Assembly (NCBI GenBank): GCA_026122225.1
Contig: JANEZZ010001896.1
Coordinates: 496,001 to 560,000 of the forward strand
From: Heloderma charlesbogerti
Lineage: Eukaryota; Chordata; Lepidosauria; Squamata; Helodermatidae
Length of the DNA stretch: 64,000 bases
Direction of reading: 5' to 3'
Below are positions 42,424 to 54,075 of this stretch, in pieces. The notes beneath the pieces are model-generated. The model was not told the DNA's origin. It ran no database searches and saw only the letters and a program-made list of their open reading frames with translations. Position 1 is the first letter of the stretch, and each line of letters begins with the position of its first letter. The position numbers were made by a program, and so were the translations under genes.

Positions 42424-42658
42424 GGATGCTTCCAGATACAGAACTCCTAGCACTACAAAAAGGGAGGCATTGTGCATCTCTTCTGTCTTTTCCTCCTTCA
42501 TGGATTTTTTTCTGGTAAGAAAAAAGTATGGAAGAAGTGGTGGGAAAACATGGGAGGGTTACAAATGGATGTCATTATCTGGGACCCCTCCCCCGCATCA
42601 TAATATTCCGTGTTTGAGGCAAGATTGCAGGATAAAAGCCTCTTCTGGAAGCACCCAA
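42424..42658. mobile_element. MITE (TGCTTCCAGAT-ended family), copy 2
   Basis: Left ATGCTTCCAGATACAG and right CTCTTCTGGAAGCACCC are inverted termini. The body is colinear with 34375-34615. Confidence 0.65.
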
Positions 42659-42867
42659 TATCCAGGCACCATTATCTAGGAGTTCTTTTGCTCAATTTTA
42701 ACTTTTAGGCCCTTGGGTAAACAAACCCAAGATTAAAGCAACTGACACAGGGGTTTGGTAAAAATCAAAAGATAATTTATGATGTAACTAGGTCTTACGA
42801 GCACTGAGTGTAACCAGCATCAGCATTTTCTGTAGTGGTGAAAACCATACAAGGAGGAACGTTTCTA

Positions 42868-42889
42868 AATAGATAGATAGATAGATAGA
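42868..42889. repeat. (GATA)n microsatellite
   Basis: Five uninterrupted ATAG units. Confidence 0.95.
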
Positions 42890-43981
42890 ACACATTCATG
42901 TATATTTATACCACTCTTGGCTCACAGGACAGAGCAAGCCTAGCTAACTTTTTTGTCCTTCCCAAATCAATGAATTTTCTTCTCTCTCTGAAATTTTCTG
43001 AGCTTTGATTTAGATATTTTCTCAAATGTGGCCCAGTGGTTGGTACGTACAAGGGCAAGAAATGAAGCAAACACACACACACCATACTGTGTCTTATTAA
43101 AGAATTTTTGAAACAAAGATTTTAAGGTGTCATTTCATTTGCTTCTGGTTACTCATCTTTGCAAACATCTCTTTTCTTCCCAGGGTATGTCCTGATGTGT
43201 TTGCGTTAGCAGCCTGTGGATTTTTTAAACTTGCTGGAACAGAAATTCATATAAGCCAGTGGAGTTTTCTCAGTCATAGAAAACAGCCAAAAGCAAAAAT
43301 CTTAAAAAAGAAATCCAGTGAGTGAAATAACAAGAGTTTATTCCACATGCACACACACATACCCCGCCCACAGTTTCTTGGTGAACGCGTGTGGACTGAT
43401 GCAGTTTTTTGGCTAGATGCTGGGAATAATTATTGCACCTACTTTTTAAAATTTTTACCTGTAATTGATAAGATGCAACTTTGCAACAGTTACAAAGAAA
43501 ATATTTTCCTTTCATTATTTTTGAAGTTCATTCCTCAAAGATTCCAATATAGCTGTTGCCCTAGGGGCACATAGACATGGTATACCAGGAAATGTATTTT
43601 GTAAACAATTTCTCGCAGCTATGGAAAATACTTAAATATTAATTCAGTCATAATTGGCTGAGAAGCAATTAAAACACCACCAAGCTGACTTTCTCCCTTC
43701 TTTTTCTTCTCCCCCCCCCCCGTCTGCCCCATTTATCCACAATGTAGAAAGTGAATGTAAAACAATAGATCCCTGAGCTGCCCAGAATTCTAAGCTGAAC
43801 TTGCCTTAAAGCTACAATATGGATTTAATTTATATGCAAATGTAAGCAATAAAAAGGCAGGCACTGTCAAAATTATAGTATTTTTAGGAGATGCTGCTAA
43901 ACTGGCACATAAACGGGAATTGTGATTTTAGTGTAGGAACTAATTATTATCGGTCACAGTGTTACCTTTTTCATTTAATCT

Positions 43982-44016
<35 letters not shown>

Positions 44017-44037
44017 GTCACACACACACACACACAC
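43982..44037. repeat. Compound (CT)n(CA)n microsatellite
   Basis: Imperfect CT/GTCTCT block passing into about nine CA units. Confidence 0.95.
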
Positions 44038-45418
44038 TTTTATACAAAAGTGGAAATTACTTTCTTCAGAAGAAGAGAGAAGAGAGAAGAGAGAAAGAAA
44101 AGGAAATCAGAATATTGAGGATGAGTGACTGAGAACAGTCAGAAATATATCGCATGAGATTCAGCATCAGGACAATTTCACAGTTTCGCTTTTTGACTGT
44201 TGTGTGTCCTGAGCTGACCAGCACCATGCAAGGCTGATCAAAGGCCCATCGGAAGCATCAAGTAGAGCTAAACGGGGCTCAAGTATGCTAATAGAGAAGC
44301 TAAATGTACTTTAATCCTGTTATAATACAAGGTAACTCAGAGGCACCAAAGGGCCTTGTTGCTGCACTCCCCCCCCCCCACCTCGCCTCCCTCAGTGCTT
44401 CCAGGACTCCTGCAAATCCTGAATAGAAGTTGCTTCCTTTTTTTTGGCTGTTCCTGGTGCTGCTTGGGCATAGCTGTCTCAGCTGCACACACAGGCCCCT
44501 CCTTCTCCGTTTACTAAGTGTCAACAGTCGGGTGAGCAAGGCTTCTGAGCTCCTTAGATCAGTACCCTGTGACCTTCCACATTGAAGCACAGACCATTAG
44601 GCTAAGCTTTCCAGCTGTTGCCTGAATTATGAGGGATTTTTTTTTTCTTCAGAGGAGGACAGAGCTTAGTGGAACACTAGGCAACAGTTTTATATTATGT
44701 CCCCATTACCACCCAGCTTGCTGTGCCTAGCATCACGCAACGAAGGGGCAACAGCACGGCTTTTTCTTTCCACGCTCTTTTCGCAATCAAGGAGCCAAAC
44801 AGGAGGAGCTCCTTTGAAAAGTGACCCAAAATATTGCAGCAGTGTAGTTTCACTACATCACGTAGTAGCATGGGTGGAATCTTGATCTATTTTCTGGTCG
44901 TTGTTCAGAAGAAGAAACAAAATTGGCAGGATTCAATGGCACCTTGAGCATAAAATAGCTTTCTTCCTCACCCATCCTGAATTTAGCCTCCTTCTTCCTT
45001 CCATCTTCCAGTTTACAATTTTTGCCTGAAGCTTCCTCAACAAGGGGGACATGCGCACACAGAGAAAGACAGAGAGAGGAGAAAAAACAAACCAAAACCA
45101 TGTATTGTTAATTATAGTTCTGTCTATGAAATGATATGTTTTGGTGGGGTGGCCCAAAATACTGCATGTGAGCCCCAGATGATAAAAGACTGATGTAATT
45201 TTCAAGTCAGCTAACTGCCTCAGCAACTGTATCAGAAGATTAAAAAAACAAAGGTTTCATTGAAGCATTACCTCCCACCATGCAGCTGAAAATCTTATGG
45301 CTGGAGTAAATGATCCTAAATATCATTCTGTTAAGTACAAATTACATACTGGATATATAGAGTTGTAATGGTGTATTTTCAAGTGCTGCTTTGTTTGTGT
45401 GAGAACACCCATGTAAGA

Positions 45419-45420
<2 letters not shown>

Positions 45421-45455
<35 letters not shown>
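45421..45455. repeat. (AT)n microsatellite
   Basis: About 17 uninterrupted AT units. The tract is fully self-complementary. Confidence 0.98.
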
Positions 45456-45458
<3 letters not shown>

Positions 45459-45459
45459 G

Positions 45460-48240
45460 GCTTGTGCTTGTGTATGGAAGCAAAAAAGGAAAGGAATTTA
45501 GCCTTTCACAAAACAATGTTTTGTTCATATTTAATGGCTTCTTCCATATTAAATGACTTTTACCACTACCCCCTGCCCTTCTACCCCAAGGGAAGCCTTG
45601 AGTCTCAAATGCCATAAATACTCCATCCAGTAGATCCTTCTGAAATGCAAGGCAAAGATATCATATCCTGGGCTTATGAACTATTAAGCGTACATTCCTA
45701 TGCCTTACCTCTCTATGTTAGGAGTGTTTGGGTATCTTTTAGTTCTGTGGAAAGTATTAATAGGAAAAATGATGCTCCACAATAGGACTTTGTAAATGAA
45801 AAATTATCTTTCATTTGCATCAGGTTGTGGATCCTTAATGGAGCATGTGTGGTTTCAAGGCCAAAAGTAATAAAAATAGTCATAAAATGCTTAATGATTA
45901 GTATTCTTTCTGATATTTGGAATGATCAATAAAACATTAAGTTAACACTGAAAGTGCAGGGCAGTCTATGAATGGGTTTATGCTTGCCTTACTTTGAGGG
46001 CTATAAATTAACTACCCTATTGTCTATGAGAAAGAGTGAGGAAGAAAGAATGATCACAATAGTACAGAGTTCTCAAACTGGTGCTAATAATGCTGTGTTT
46101 ATTCCATGAGGCACCTCGCCTCCCCAATAAGTTCGATTTCAGGAGTCCACGTTAACCCAAAACTGCACTGTGCAAAAAAGACAAGTAAACAAAACAAAAG
46201 CAAACAAAGCAAAATAAGAAAGCTTCCCAAAGCCAGCTCAAACTTTTTCAGTTCTTGCCAGATGTGATGGGTCGCTCGGGAAATCTTTTGCTGAGAAGGA
46301 CTTCCAACAGAAATTCATGGCAACCATTGAATAATGGAAAAGCAACAGAAATGGGGTTTATGGAACCCACTGCAAGTATCACAAGCTGAATATGTAATTT
46401 TGTGCATGTGCAAAGAGAAACCTCTATCTCTTTTCACATGTCTCTGATGCCTTCTAAGAAGAATAAAGGTCGTATTGCAATGTTATATTGAAGATATATA
46501 ATGAGTCTGAGTTGAAATGTTGCAGTGTAACCTTCATAGAAAAGCATCTGATTGCGATTTCTCCTCCCGTAGGGATGTTTGCTCTCACTCCCTCATTAAA
46601 ATTAACTCAAAAATAGTCTTTTTAGCCTTATAAATTACATTTTATAAAAATATTTGCCAATTTAAGGCTTCCTTTCTTTTTGTGGTGTGTGTGTGTGGGG
46701 TATGTACTTTGTAAAGAAAAGAAAGTCATAGCTATCCTTTTTCACCAACAGGCTTAGAAAATGCCATATAGTGCAAGCTAAAACTCTACACAATAGCAGA
46801 CTTGTTTTTAACATTTATAAATGGTTTCAGATTACAGGAGAGAGTTTTACATCTTGGCAAACAGATTCAGTATTTTGATATGTTTGCAAAATATGTAATT
46901 GTCTAATTAGTCCTTCCCCCTTCGAATAGCAATTTATAATGAGTTTACAAAATTTTCCTCAACCACCCCCTCCAGACAATTAAAAAAATCTGCGTCCATT
47001 CACTCCTTTTCAAATTGATAGTAGTACAAGATCTAGTAAGCAAATGTTTTGCAAATATATACAAAACATAACTTATGAAGTGATCCGTAGCAGTGATGGC
47101 TAATTGATGCGACATTGCTACATTAGAAAGAATCTTTGATTAATGCTTTTTTCATATTCCAATATGACTTTATTAAACATGTATTATTTACTGAAACTGC
47201 ATTCAGTTTAAGTAGGCTATATGCTTTTATACTTACTATTTTGTAAAAACAAAAACAAAACAACCCCCTGTAAAGTTAACTGCAGTCCCAGTGGTGGCCA
47301 AAATACGGAATAAATCAATGTCCTAATTGCAGTGTTAAAAGTTATATCACAATAACTGCTGAGGCCAGTAACATTTAACCAACATTTCCTAATTAAGGCA
47401 ACATTCCTAGGGCACTGTATGCATACTGAAGCAAGGTGAGTTCCTGATGAGCGAGGGTTTATCATAGGTTCTCCAACCCTGTTATTGGAATCCTGAAGGT
47501 ACCCAGGGCTGGAACAGATGTGCCACAGGATGTCTGTGGTTGGATCTGCCAATCTGCTTTTCTTTAAAGCAGCCACAATTTTGATCTGGGCAGTGGTGCT
47601 GGGGTAGGGGGCTTTAACCTTTCCCCCACATTGTTTTCCAATCTAAATCCCCCTCAGTCCAAACTACTAGTAGACCTGATACAGGGAAAAATAGGCATGA
47701 TGCAGGTATCTGTAAGTTTTGGCCAGCGAGTCAAATAGAAGCTTTGGGCCTCAGAGGAGTGATTTAGATCAGGAAAAAAGCATGGAAGAAAGGGTTACCC
47801 CGCTTCTCCAGCACTACTGCTCATGGCCGCTCTAAATAAATAAAATAAAATACAACGGAAATATCCAAACACAGGTCTCCAATGTCACATCTGTTTCAGT
47901 CTAATGCAAGATGTAAATTGGAGCATGACATTCCTAATGGCTTGCAAAAGTGATGAGCACCATGGCCAGGGTCCAAAGAGCTACTTTAGGTGTGTCCAAG
48001 GGTTTGGGAATGTCCAGCAGAAACTTTGATTCCCCCCCCCCCGCCCTTTGAACAGCACATACACTCTCTCCCTTCCCATGCTATATCACAAACTGCTTTG
48101 GGAGGTTGTGCCTTTTTTTCAAAACCGGTTTCCCATGTGGCATTGAGGGCTGCTTTTCAAAAAGAAAAAGAAAACAACAACAACAAGCCAAAGGTGGGCA
48201 TGGACATATGAAAGGAAGTAGGTGTGCAGTTCTTTGGATC
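45460..48240. other. Long single-copy AT-rich stretch, possible conserved non-coding DNA
   Basis: No repeat family was recognised over 2.8 kb, the longest unbroken repeat-poor interval in the second half. The segment 46550-47200 is dense in TAATTG, TAATTAG, TTTGCAAA and CTTTGAT-type motifs. Frames are short. Confidence 0.4.
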
Positions 48241-48248
48241 CCAGCCAT

Positions 48249-48465
48249 TAAGGGTGCTGCCAGACCAAGCTTTTATGGCTTTGCCTATTCATGGAATTTT
48301 ACAGGGGTTCCAGATGATATTGTCTTCCTCTTGTAATCCTCCCATGTTTTTCCATGGCTTTTTTCTTACTGCAGAAAATCCATTAAGTAAAAAGTGTCAA
48401 AATAGCTGCACAATGCCTTCTGACTGTTAACATTAGGAGCCCTCAATCTGGAAGCACCCTAAGAT
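48249..48465. mobile_element. MITE (TGCTKCCAGA-ended family), copy 3, inverted
   Basis: Left GGGTGCTGCCAGACC and right CAATCTGGAAGCACCCTA. The body (CCATGTTTTTCCATGG, TTTCTTACTGCAGAAAA, GCACAATGCCTTCT) is the reverse complement of the copy at 42424-42658. Confidence 0.65.
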
Positions 48466-48634
48466 GAAATTTGGGAGTGGGCAGGGATTCTGCAAAATAA
48501 ATAATAGTTCCCAAATCTAGAGCAAAAACTGGGCATTCCTCAATTATTCTTACTGAGCTGCCATTTCTACAGGCATTTAGATTTTAAACACACCAAGCTA
48601 GGACTTAGCTAGAATAAATTGCTATTGTGCCTAT

Positions 48635-48673
48635 AGTGAAATAGCTTCGGCTATTGGGCGGTATAGAAATGAA

Positions 48674-48675
<2 letters not shown>
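48635..48675 (+). mobile_element. L2-type LINE 3' terminus
   Basis: ATAGCTTCGGCTATTGGGCG and GTATAGAAATGAAATTAATA form the last 40 bp and enter the AAT microsatellite. Confidence 0.75.

Positions 48676-48710
<35 letters not shown>
48676..48710. repeat. (AAT)n microsatellite grown from an L2 tail
   Basis: About eleven AAT units directly follow the L2 terminus. Confidence 0.95.
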
Positions 48711-48735
48711 TCCACTCTATTCTGAATGATGATCA

Positions 48736-48736
48736 G

Positions 48737-48771
<35 letters not shown>

Positions 48772-48777
48772 ACATTA

Positions 48778-48818
<41 letters not shown>
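48736..48818. repeat. Two (ATCT)n blocks with a duplicated CACATTACTA link
   Basis: Blocks at about 48736-48770 and 48778-48818 are each followed by CACATTACTA, implying that one block plus its right edge was duplicated. Confidence 0.95.
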
Positions 48819-48819
48819 A

Positions 48820-49320
48820 CATTACTATACCATCCAATAGCCTAAGGTCTCTGGGAGGTTCACAATAATTAAAACCATAAAATACAACATGATACAATAT
48901 AATATAAAAGTTTAAAAGTTTAAAACTACAGTATAAAATAAAAACCAAAATAAAACCTAGCAGCAATGCAAAGATGGAAGCGTCTTCGGACAGTGCTGGC
49001 TCTTCGGCTTAGAAACGGGGATGAGCACCGCACCCTAGAGTCGGACACGACTGGTTGGGGACACCTTTTCCTTTACCTTTTAACATGTTTAAAACAACAG
49101 AAATTAAAAGACTAAGATGCCTGGGAAATAAGAAGGAATTTATCTGGCGCTGAAAAGAGCACAATGTAGGCGCCAGGTGAGCCTCTCTGGGGAGCTCATT
49201 CCACAACTGGGGTGCCACAGCAGAAAAGGCCCTCTTCTTAGCAGCCACTCACCTCACTTCTTTTGGCAGGATCTCCCAGAGAATGACCACTGAAGACAAT
49301 CTTAGAGTCTGGACACTATA
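48820..49320 (-). mobile_element. L2-type LINE 3' region, split by a Sauria SINE fragment
   Basis: Starts ACTATACCATCCAATAGCCT (diverged tail) and continues at 49083. The minus-strand relic RAFSAVAPQLWNELPREA lies at about 49194-49247, the conserved C-terminal motif of L2/CR1 ORF2. The SINE fragment lies at 48972-49082. Confidence 0.8.
48972..49082 (+). mobile_element. Sauria-type SINE, 3' part only
   Basis: GATGGAAGCGTCTTCGGACA through GAGCACCGCACCCTAGAG to the tail CCTTTTCCTTTACCTTT. It matches the 3' third of the SINE at 23614-23962 and is 5' truncated at insertion. Confidence 0.85.
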
Positions 49321-49329
49321 TTGTATTGG

Positions 49330-50180
49330 TTTCAAGGCTACTAATTCTGAGTTTATCAATAGTAGGTGAACACAAGGCATGTGAAACTATCTATGTTTTG
49401 GTAACCTTATCAAGCCATCTACATTTTGGTGGTCATTTTGCTGCAATAATCTTCCTAAGAAAGAAATGGAAATGGTTTTGCAACAATAACTTTGCTATGA
49501 CAACAGTATTATTCCCACCCCCACCCACGATATGCTGGTGATAGTCTGGTAGTTAGAGAGTTAACCCAGGACTTGGGGATCTGCAAGACAAGAAAGTCTA
49601 GCTATAGTGAAACCCCATCAGATCCAGCTTCTGGATAATTAAGGTGATGCCTTTTGTTGGACCAATGCTTGCTGGTGTAAGAGTTCATATATTTTTGAGA
49701 CCTGCGGAAGTCTTCAGTGCAAAATGAACTAAATTTTCAGCTATGAATTTTCTAAGGCCAGGTGGTTCTGATCTGCACTAGACCAGAAGAGATGTCCTAG
49801 ATAAGAGTACATATCATTCAACCGTCTTGTTGGTGTAATGTCACAACTGTTGAAAGTTGTGTTAGTATTCAAAGAGGATCCAGGATTTTGAACAAGTGCA
49901 GCAGGGTGTCCTCACCAGGAAGGGCCACCATTAGCAGGTGTGCCTGTGTGCAAACTGCTGCTTTCGAGTACTCACAGTGTGAAGGCATTTGATGTGTGGC
50001 AGCTAGCCAATTGTGCAGAGACCTCCCAAATACGCACACTGTCAGAAAACAAAGCGAAACACGTCACACAAACCCAAACTGAAAAAGTCATACTTACCAT
50101 CCTTTAAATTTGGCCTGGAATGCCATGTATTAAATTTCTGAAGATCCATGTCTCATGTGTAAAGAATCTCCCCAAAAGAA
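49330..50180. other. Mostly single-copy; old repeat remnant at 49640-49760
   Basis: ATTAAGGTGATGCCTTTTGT with TTTTTGAGACCTGCGGAAGT resembles an old amniote repeat also hinted at 23015 and 56040. The remainder shows nothing. Confidence 0.35.
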
Positions 50181-50181
50181 C

Positions 50182-50183
<2 letters not shown>

Positions 50184-50234
<51 letters not shown>

Positions 50235-50262
50235 TCTCTCCCTCCTCCTCCTCCTCTCACTC
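50184..50262. repeat. (CT)n / (CTC)n microsatellite
   Basis: Long CT tract with two TTT interruptions, ending in CCTCCTCCTCCTCC. Confidence 0.95.
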
Positions 50263-50525
50263 TATGTGTGTGTATTAGGCTTGCACTTCTTGTTTGGTTT
50301 GGTTTTTATGTTATACATGTGTGAGAATGTTCTTTCAGATGTATGGATGCCCAGAACAAATCATAAGACCCTCCAAATGTGAAGATACCTTTCAGACTGG
50401 TGATTCTTCCCACCCAGCACACAGCAGGCTGCATAATCAAATTCTAATTCCACAGTTTCCAGCTCTCCATTCCTAATTACATGTAACAGATTCCATTCTT
50501 CCATATGCTTTGAAGAAATCCAGGC

Positions 50526-50550
50526 CTGCCTGCCTGCCTGCCTGCCTGCC
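50526..50550. repeat. (TGCC)n microsatellite
   Basis: Six TGCC units. Confidence 0.95.
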
Positions 50551-50589
50551 TTGCTCTCTGAGCCCAGGAATCTTCTCTTGATGCTCTGA

Positions 50590-50680
50590 CTTGGATTCCT
50601 GCATTGAGCAGGGGGTTGGACTCGATGGCCTTGTAGGCCCCTTCCAACCCTACTATTCTATGATTCTATGATTCTTTTGA
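50590..50680 (+). mobile_element. CR1 LINE 3' terminus
   Basis: GGGGGTTGGACTCGATGGCC, then CCTTCCAACCCTACTATTCT, then ATGATTCTATGATTC, the classic CR1 ending with ATTCTATG tail units. Confidence 0.9.
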
Positions 50681-51077
50681 CACTTCTATGTATCATTTGT
50701 CAAAGGTTGTCCTTCCATCAGTCTCATTGCTATTACTTTCACTATGAATTACTAATTGGTACATTGTTTGGCAAGAGCTAGGCACCACTTAACCACTAAT
50801 GTTAGCATAATGCATAATAAACTGTAAAATAATAAACTGCAAAAATGTTATAATTCTAAACTTAAAACCCCCAAACAACCCGTACTGGGTTGCATTGGGC
50901 AACTGGACTTCTGGGCAGTAGTTGAACAAATAACCAACTGGCATTTTGCTTCTTTCTTTATTTGACTGGCTGAAACTCATATGCTCCTCCAATTGATTCT
51001 GTTTACCCTGTGTCCTGGTCCCTGTCACTGGTAAAGCACTGTCTTTATTTTTGCTTTTAGGAGATGTCATTCATTCA

Positions 51078-51078
<1 letters not shown>

Positions 51079-51110
<32 letters not shown>
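51079..51110. repeat. (TTA)n microsatellite
   Basis: About ten TTA units. Confidence 0.95.
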
Positions 51111-51377
51111 GGATCTCACCAACCAACATAAAATATCTGCTACATATACAAATCTAGCACCACATTCAAATATTAACAGGAGAACTTACATAGCATCTTA
51201 ATATGTATCTATTGCCTTCCAACTCAGATAGCAACCAAGACATCTATACGTGCCACCCATTCCCTATCCCCGTGTCTTACTACTTTTTTTGTTGGTGGTC
51301 CCATCCTGTGGTCTTTAGTTGTTAAATCTTTGTGTGTGTGTGTGAGCATGAATGCATGTTGTCTCTAATCACATGGC

Positions 51378-51435
51378 ATATAGAATTATAGATTTGGAAG
51401 GTACCTCTAAGGTCATCTAATCTAACCCCTTGTTG
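51378..51435 (-). mobile_element. CR1 LINE 3' terminus
   Basis: TAGAATTATAGATTTGGAAG and CCTCTAAGGTCATCTAATCT are the reverse complement of the ending at 50590-50680. Confidence 0.85.
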
Positions 51436-51439
51436 ATAA

Positions 51440-53800
51440 AAGTGTGTGCATGGAGATTAAGGCACCATTCAGTGTACAGTCTGCAATTTCATGTTCCACA
51501 GGCTGTATCTGAGGTATATTTTGAATTGTTGATAAAATATATAGGATAATTATGTGTCTCTCCACTCCCCCACCCCCCATATTCCTTTAATCCAAAGAAA
51601 AAATACTCTCTTGGCTTTTAAATCAGTACTGGAGAAGTGAATGGAGAGTAAAGGAATAGAGCATGATGGAAACTGATGGAAAAGAGATTTCATCAATAAT
51701 GAAGTGATGGCTGGAGTGGAGGGGGGTGGGTGAAGTGAGGCCTTGGGCAGCAAACCTTGGTGTGAAGATAGAGATGATACAAGTCTGTTTCTGTTTTCAT
51801 CTGTACAATGTGGAAGGCTATGTGAATGTTGTTCTGGCCTGAATGAAGCCTATGTAGGATCCTGCAGTTACTTCAGCTGAACAAACAGACTTTAAAGCCA
51901 ACATGTTCAACTCTGGGTCTTGAATGGCGATAATGAGAGTGCAGATAAATAAGGAAGATGCAAGGGAACAGGCACTCTGCTTTAAAATGGAGCGCCCCTG
52001 CTTCTGATCCACATGTGCATTGTTCATCTGCATCAAAATCAGAGAAGCAGGGCTACTGGACATCTTTCCATAGGGCCTCTCTATTCACACAGAGAAGAGG
52101 ACAACTGGTAGGATATATTGGAGAAGGATCTGGGGGAGCCCGCATGGCTTCAACAAGCATGATTTTCCTGGGATAGGTGGCAAGAGCATTATTTAATATT
52201 TACACTTGTTCACAACGAGGGAGACAATTTGCATAACATTTGCATTGGCTAATTTATAGATGCAAATTTAGATACAATACTTATTATAACTTAAATATGA
52301 ATACAGTACATGTCACCATAGTGTGGAAGACTGTGATCAGGTGACCTGGGTGCTTGCCTGTTCAGTCCGCTGCCCAGGTACTAGCTATGGATGGGCAACA
52401 GTTCTGATGGCTCTTGAGTCTTGATCTGTAAACCAGAATCGGACAGGAGAGCCCTTCACGGACAGGACAGTCCACTGGCAGTTCTTCAAATAGAGGGCAA
52501 AAGTGGCCATCCTACATATCAGTGAGAACTCAGCCACTGTTCCTCTTTCATCAGCATGAATGAACACTGCTTAAAGAGGGTAAAAAGACTTATTTATAAT
52601 TTATAAAATGGATAATTTATAGAATGTACTAAGCACTGTGCACAGAATAAAATCAAGGGTGTTAGAACCCTTGTGTGATTTGCTGTCTTCTTATGGCTGC
52701 TCTTCTGACTTATCCGGAGCAACAGCAAGATTGACAGGAGACATCCAGAGTTCTGGATAGAAGAGGAAGATCAGGTTCAGATAAGATATCCCATTGTTTC
52801 TACCAAATGCTACCTGCTTCTTATCCTTCCGTGTTCTGGAATGATGCCTCTTCTTTCATCCTCTTTCCCTCAGTAATTGGCTGTTGGGACACGGAGATTA
52901 GCAGTTAATGGGAAGGAACATTGATATATAATCCCAGTGTCACTGGGCTTGAAGAGTGCTTGAATTGGGAAGCTAATCTCAGAGCTTCTATGTTGCAGGC
53001 ATACCGTTATTTATTTTAATTAACTGCTAATGACTTGTGGAGAATAGGGATGACTATAATAGATGGTGTTCAGCATTCCCTGGTCTCTCAGATTCAGAAC
53101 CCTGGGTTGCTTCTAGATCCACAGCTGTGCCAGAAAGTCCTTTTCTATTGGGTCAAGACTGAGCAAACATAATCATTCACAGCTTTTCAATCTTAAAGCT
53201 AGAGTACTCTAACATGATCTATGTTGGTGTGCCCTTGATGACTATCCAGAAGATTTAATTCAACACAGGGCCTCCTTTTAAATTTACCCTTCCCTCCTCC
53301 TCCTCCTCCTCACAACTTTGTTGTCCCCCACTGTTGTACCAGCAACAGCTATGAGAATAGTGGTTCCCACTGTTCCCAGTGATGCGAAGTTTACGGCAAT
53401 ACTTGACATTGTTATTATTACTATTTCCAAATCCTGCATTTCATTGTTGTTGTTATTAGTTAAAGAAGACTAAATATGAATCAATCATAAAATAGCCCCA
53501 AAGGATGATTTGAGCTGTGAACTGCTGTCCTAAAGGTTTGCCTGAGTGTTTTTGTATTCCTAAAAGTTGTGGGATACTTTTAATCATTTTATTTTGAAAT
53601 CACTGATACCTAAACATATGCAAGGGCCCTCATCGGTGCTCTTGAGCTTGATTTTGGGTCTTGGGAGTACCCCAATACTTTCAAGCACCACCAGACTGAA
53701 AAGAAAAGAAAATCTCTGAATTGAGCTGAACATCAGTCTGGTTTTCTTATAAGTGGCTTACTCAAACATGAAGTCCTATAGTATGCACTGTTCTAGAGTG
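51440..53800. other. Single-copy sequence, no gene recognised
   Basis: No repeat end was recognised over 2.3 kb. Frames are below 85 codons and without domains. Confidence 0.4.
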
Positions 53801-53805
53801 CAAAC

Positions 53806-53965
53806 TAGGGATGTTGGAGAAACCTGATCCAGACTGAAATGAGTCTGGATTTCTTGTAATCTGGACTATGGATTCTGTGCCAGACTGGCATCTGCATGTC
53901 AGGTGGATTCCGTGGACATGCGGGTTAAAAATAATAATCCTAAATTTATGTAAATAAATTCATGG
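53806..53965. mobile_element. hAT-type MITE with preserved left end
   Basis: TAGGGATGTTGGAGAAACCT and GGACTATGGATTCTGTGCC match the bodies at 32777 and 40819. The right end is lost in AT-rich sequence. Confidence 0.65.
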
Positions 53966-54075
53966 GTGAAACTGTAAGTTAGATGAAGAACGTTACCCAG
54001 TTCACAAATATTATGTTAATGAATACACAACTTTTAAGGCTTAAAAATATGTAAATATATAAATTCTGTAAATTG

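Larger units (their letters stand above)
42660..45415. other. Mostly single-copy AT-rich stretch with microsatellites
   Basis: Contains (GATA)n at 42868-42889, (CT)n(CA)n at 43982-44037 and homopolymers. The segment 43600-43870 is rich in TAATT and holds ATATGCAAATG (octamer-like), as seen in conserved enhancers. No gene is called. Confidence 0.4.

Noticed and set aside
48736..48818. Possible CRISPR-like regular array
   Set aside because: Units are four bases with no spacers; it is a microsatellite in a vertebrate genome.
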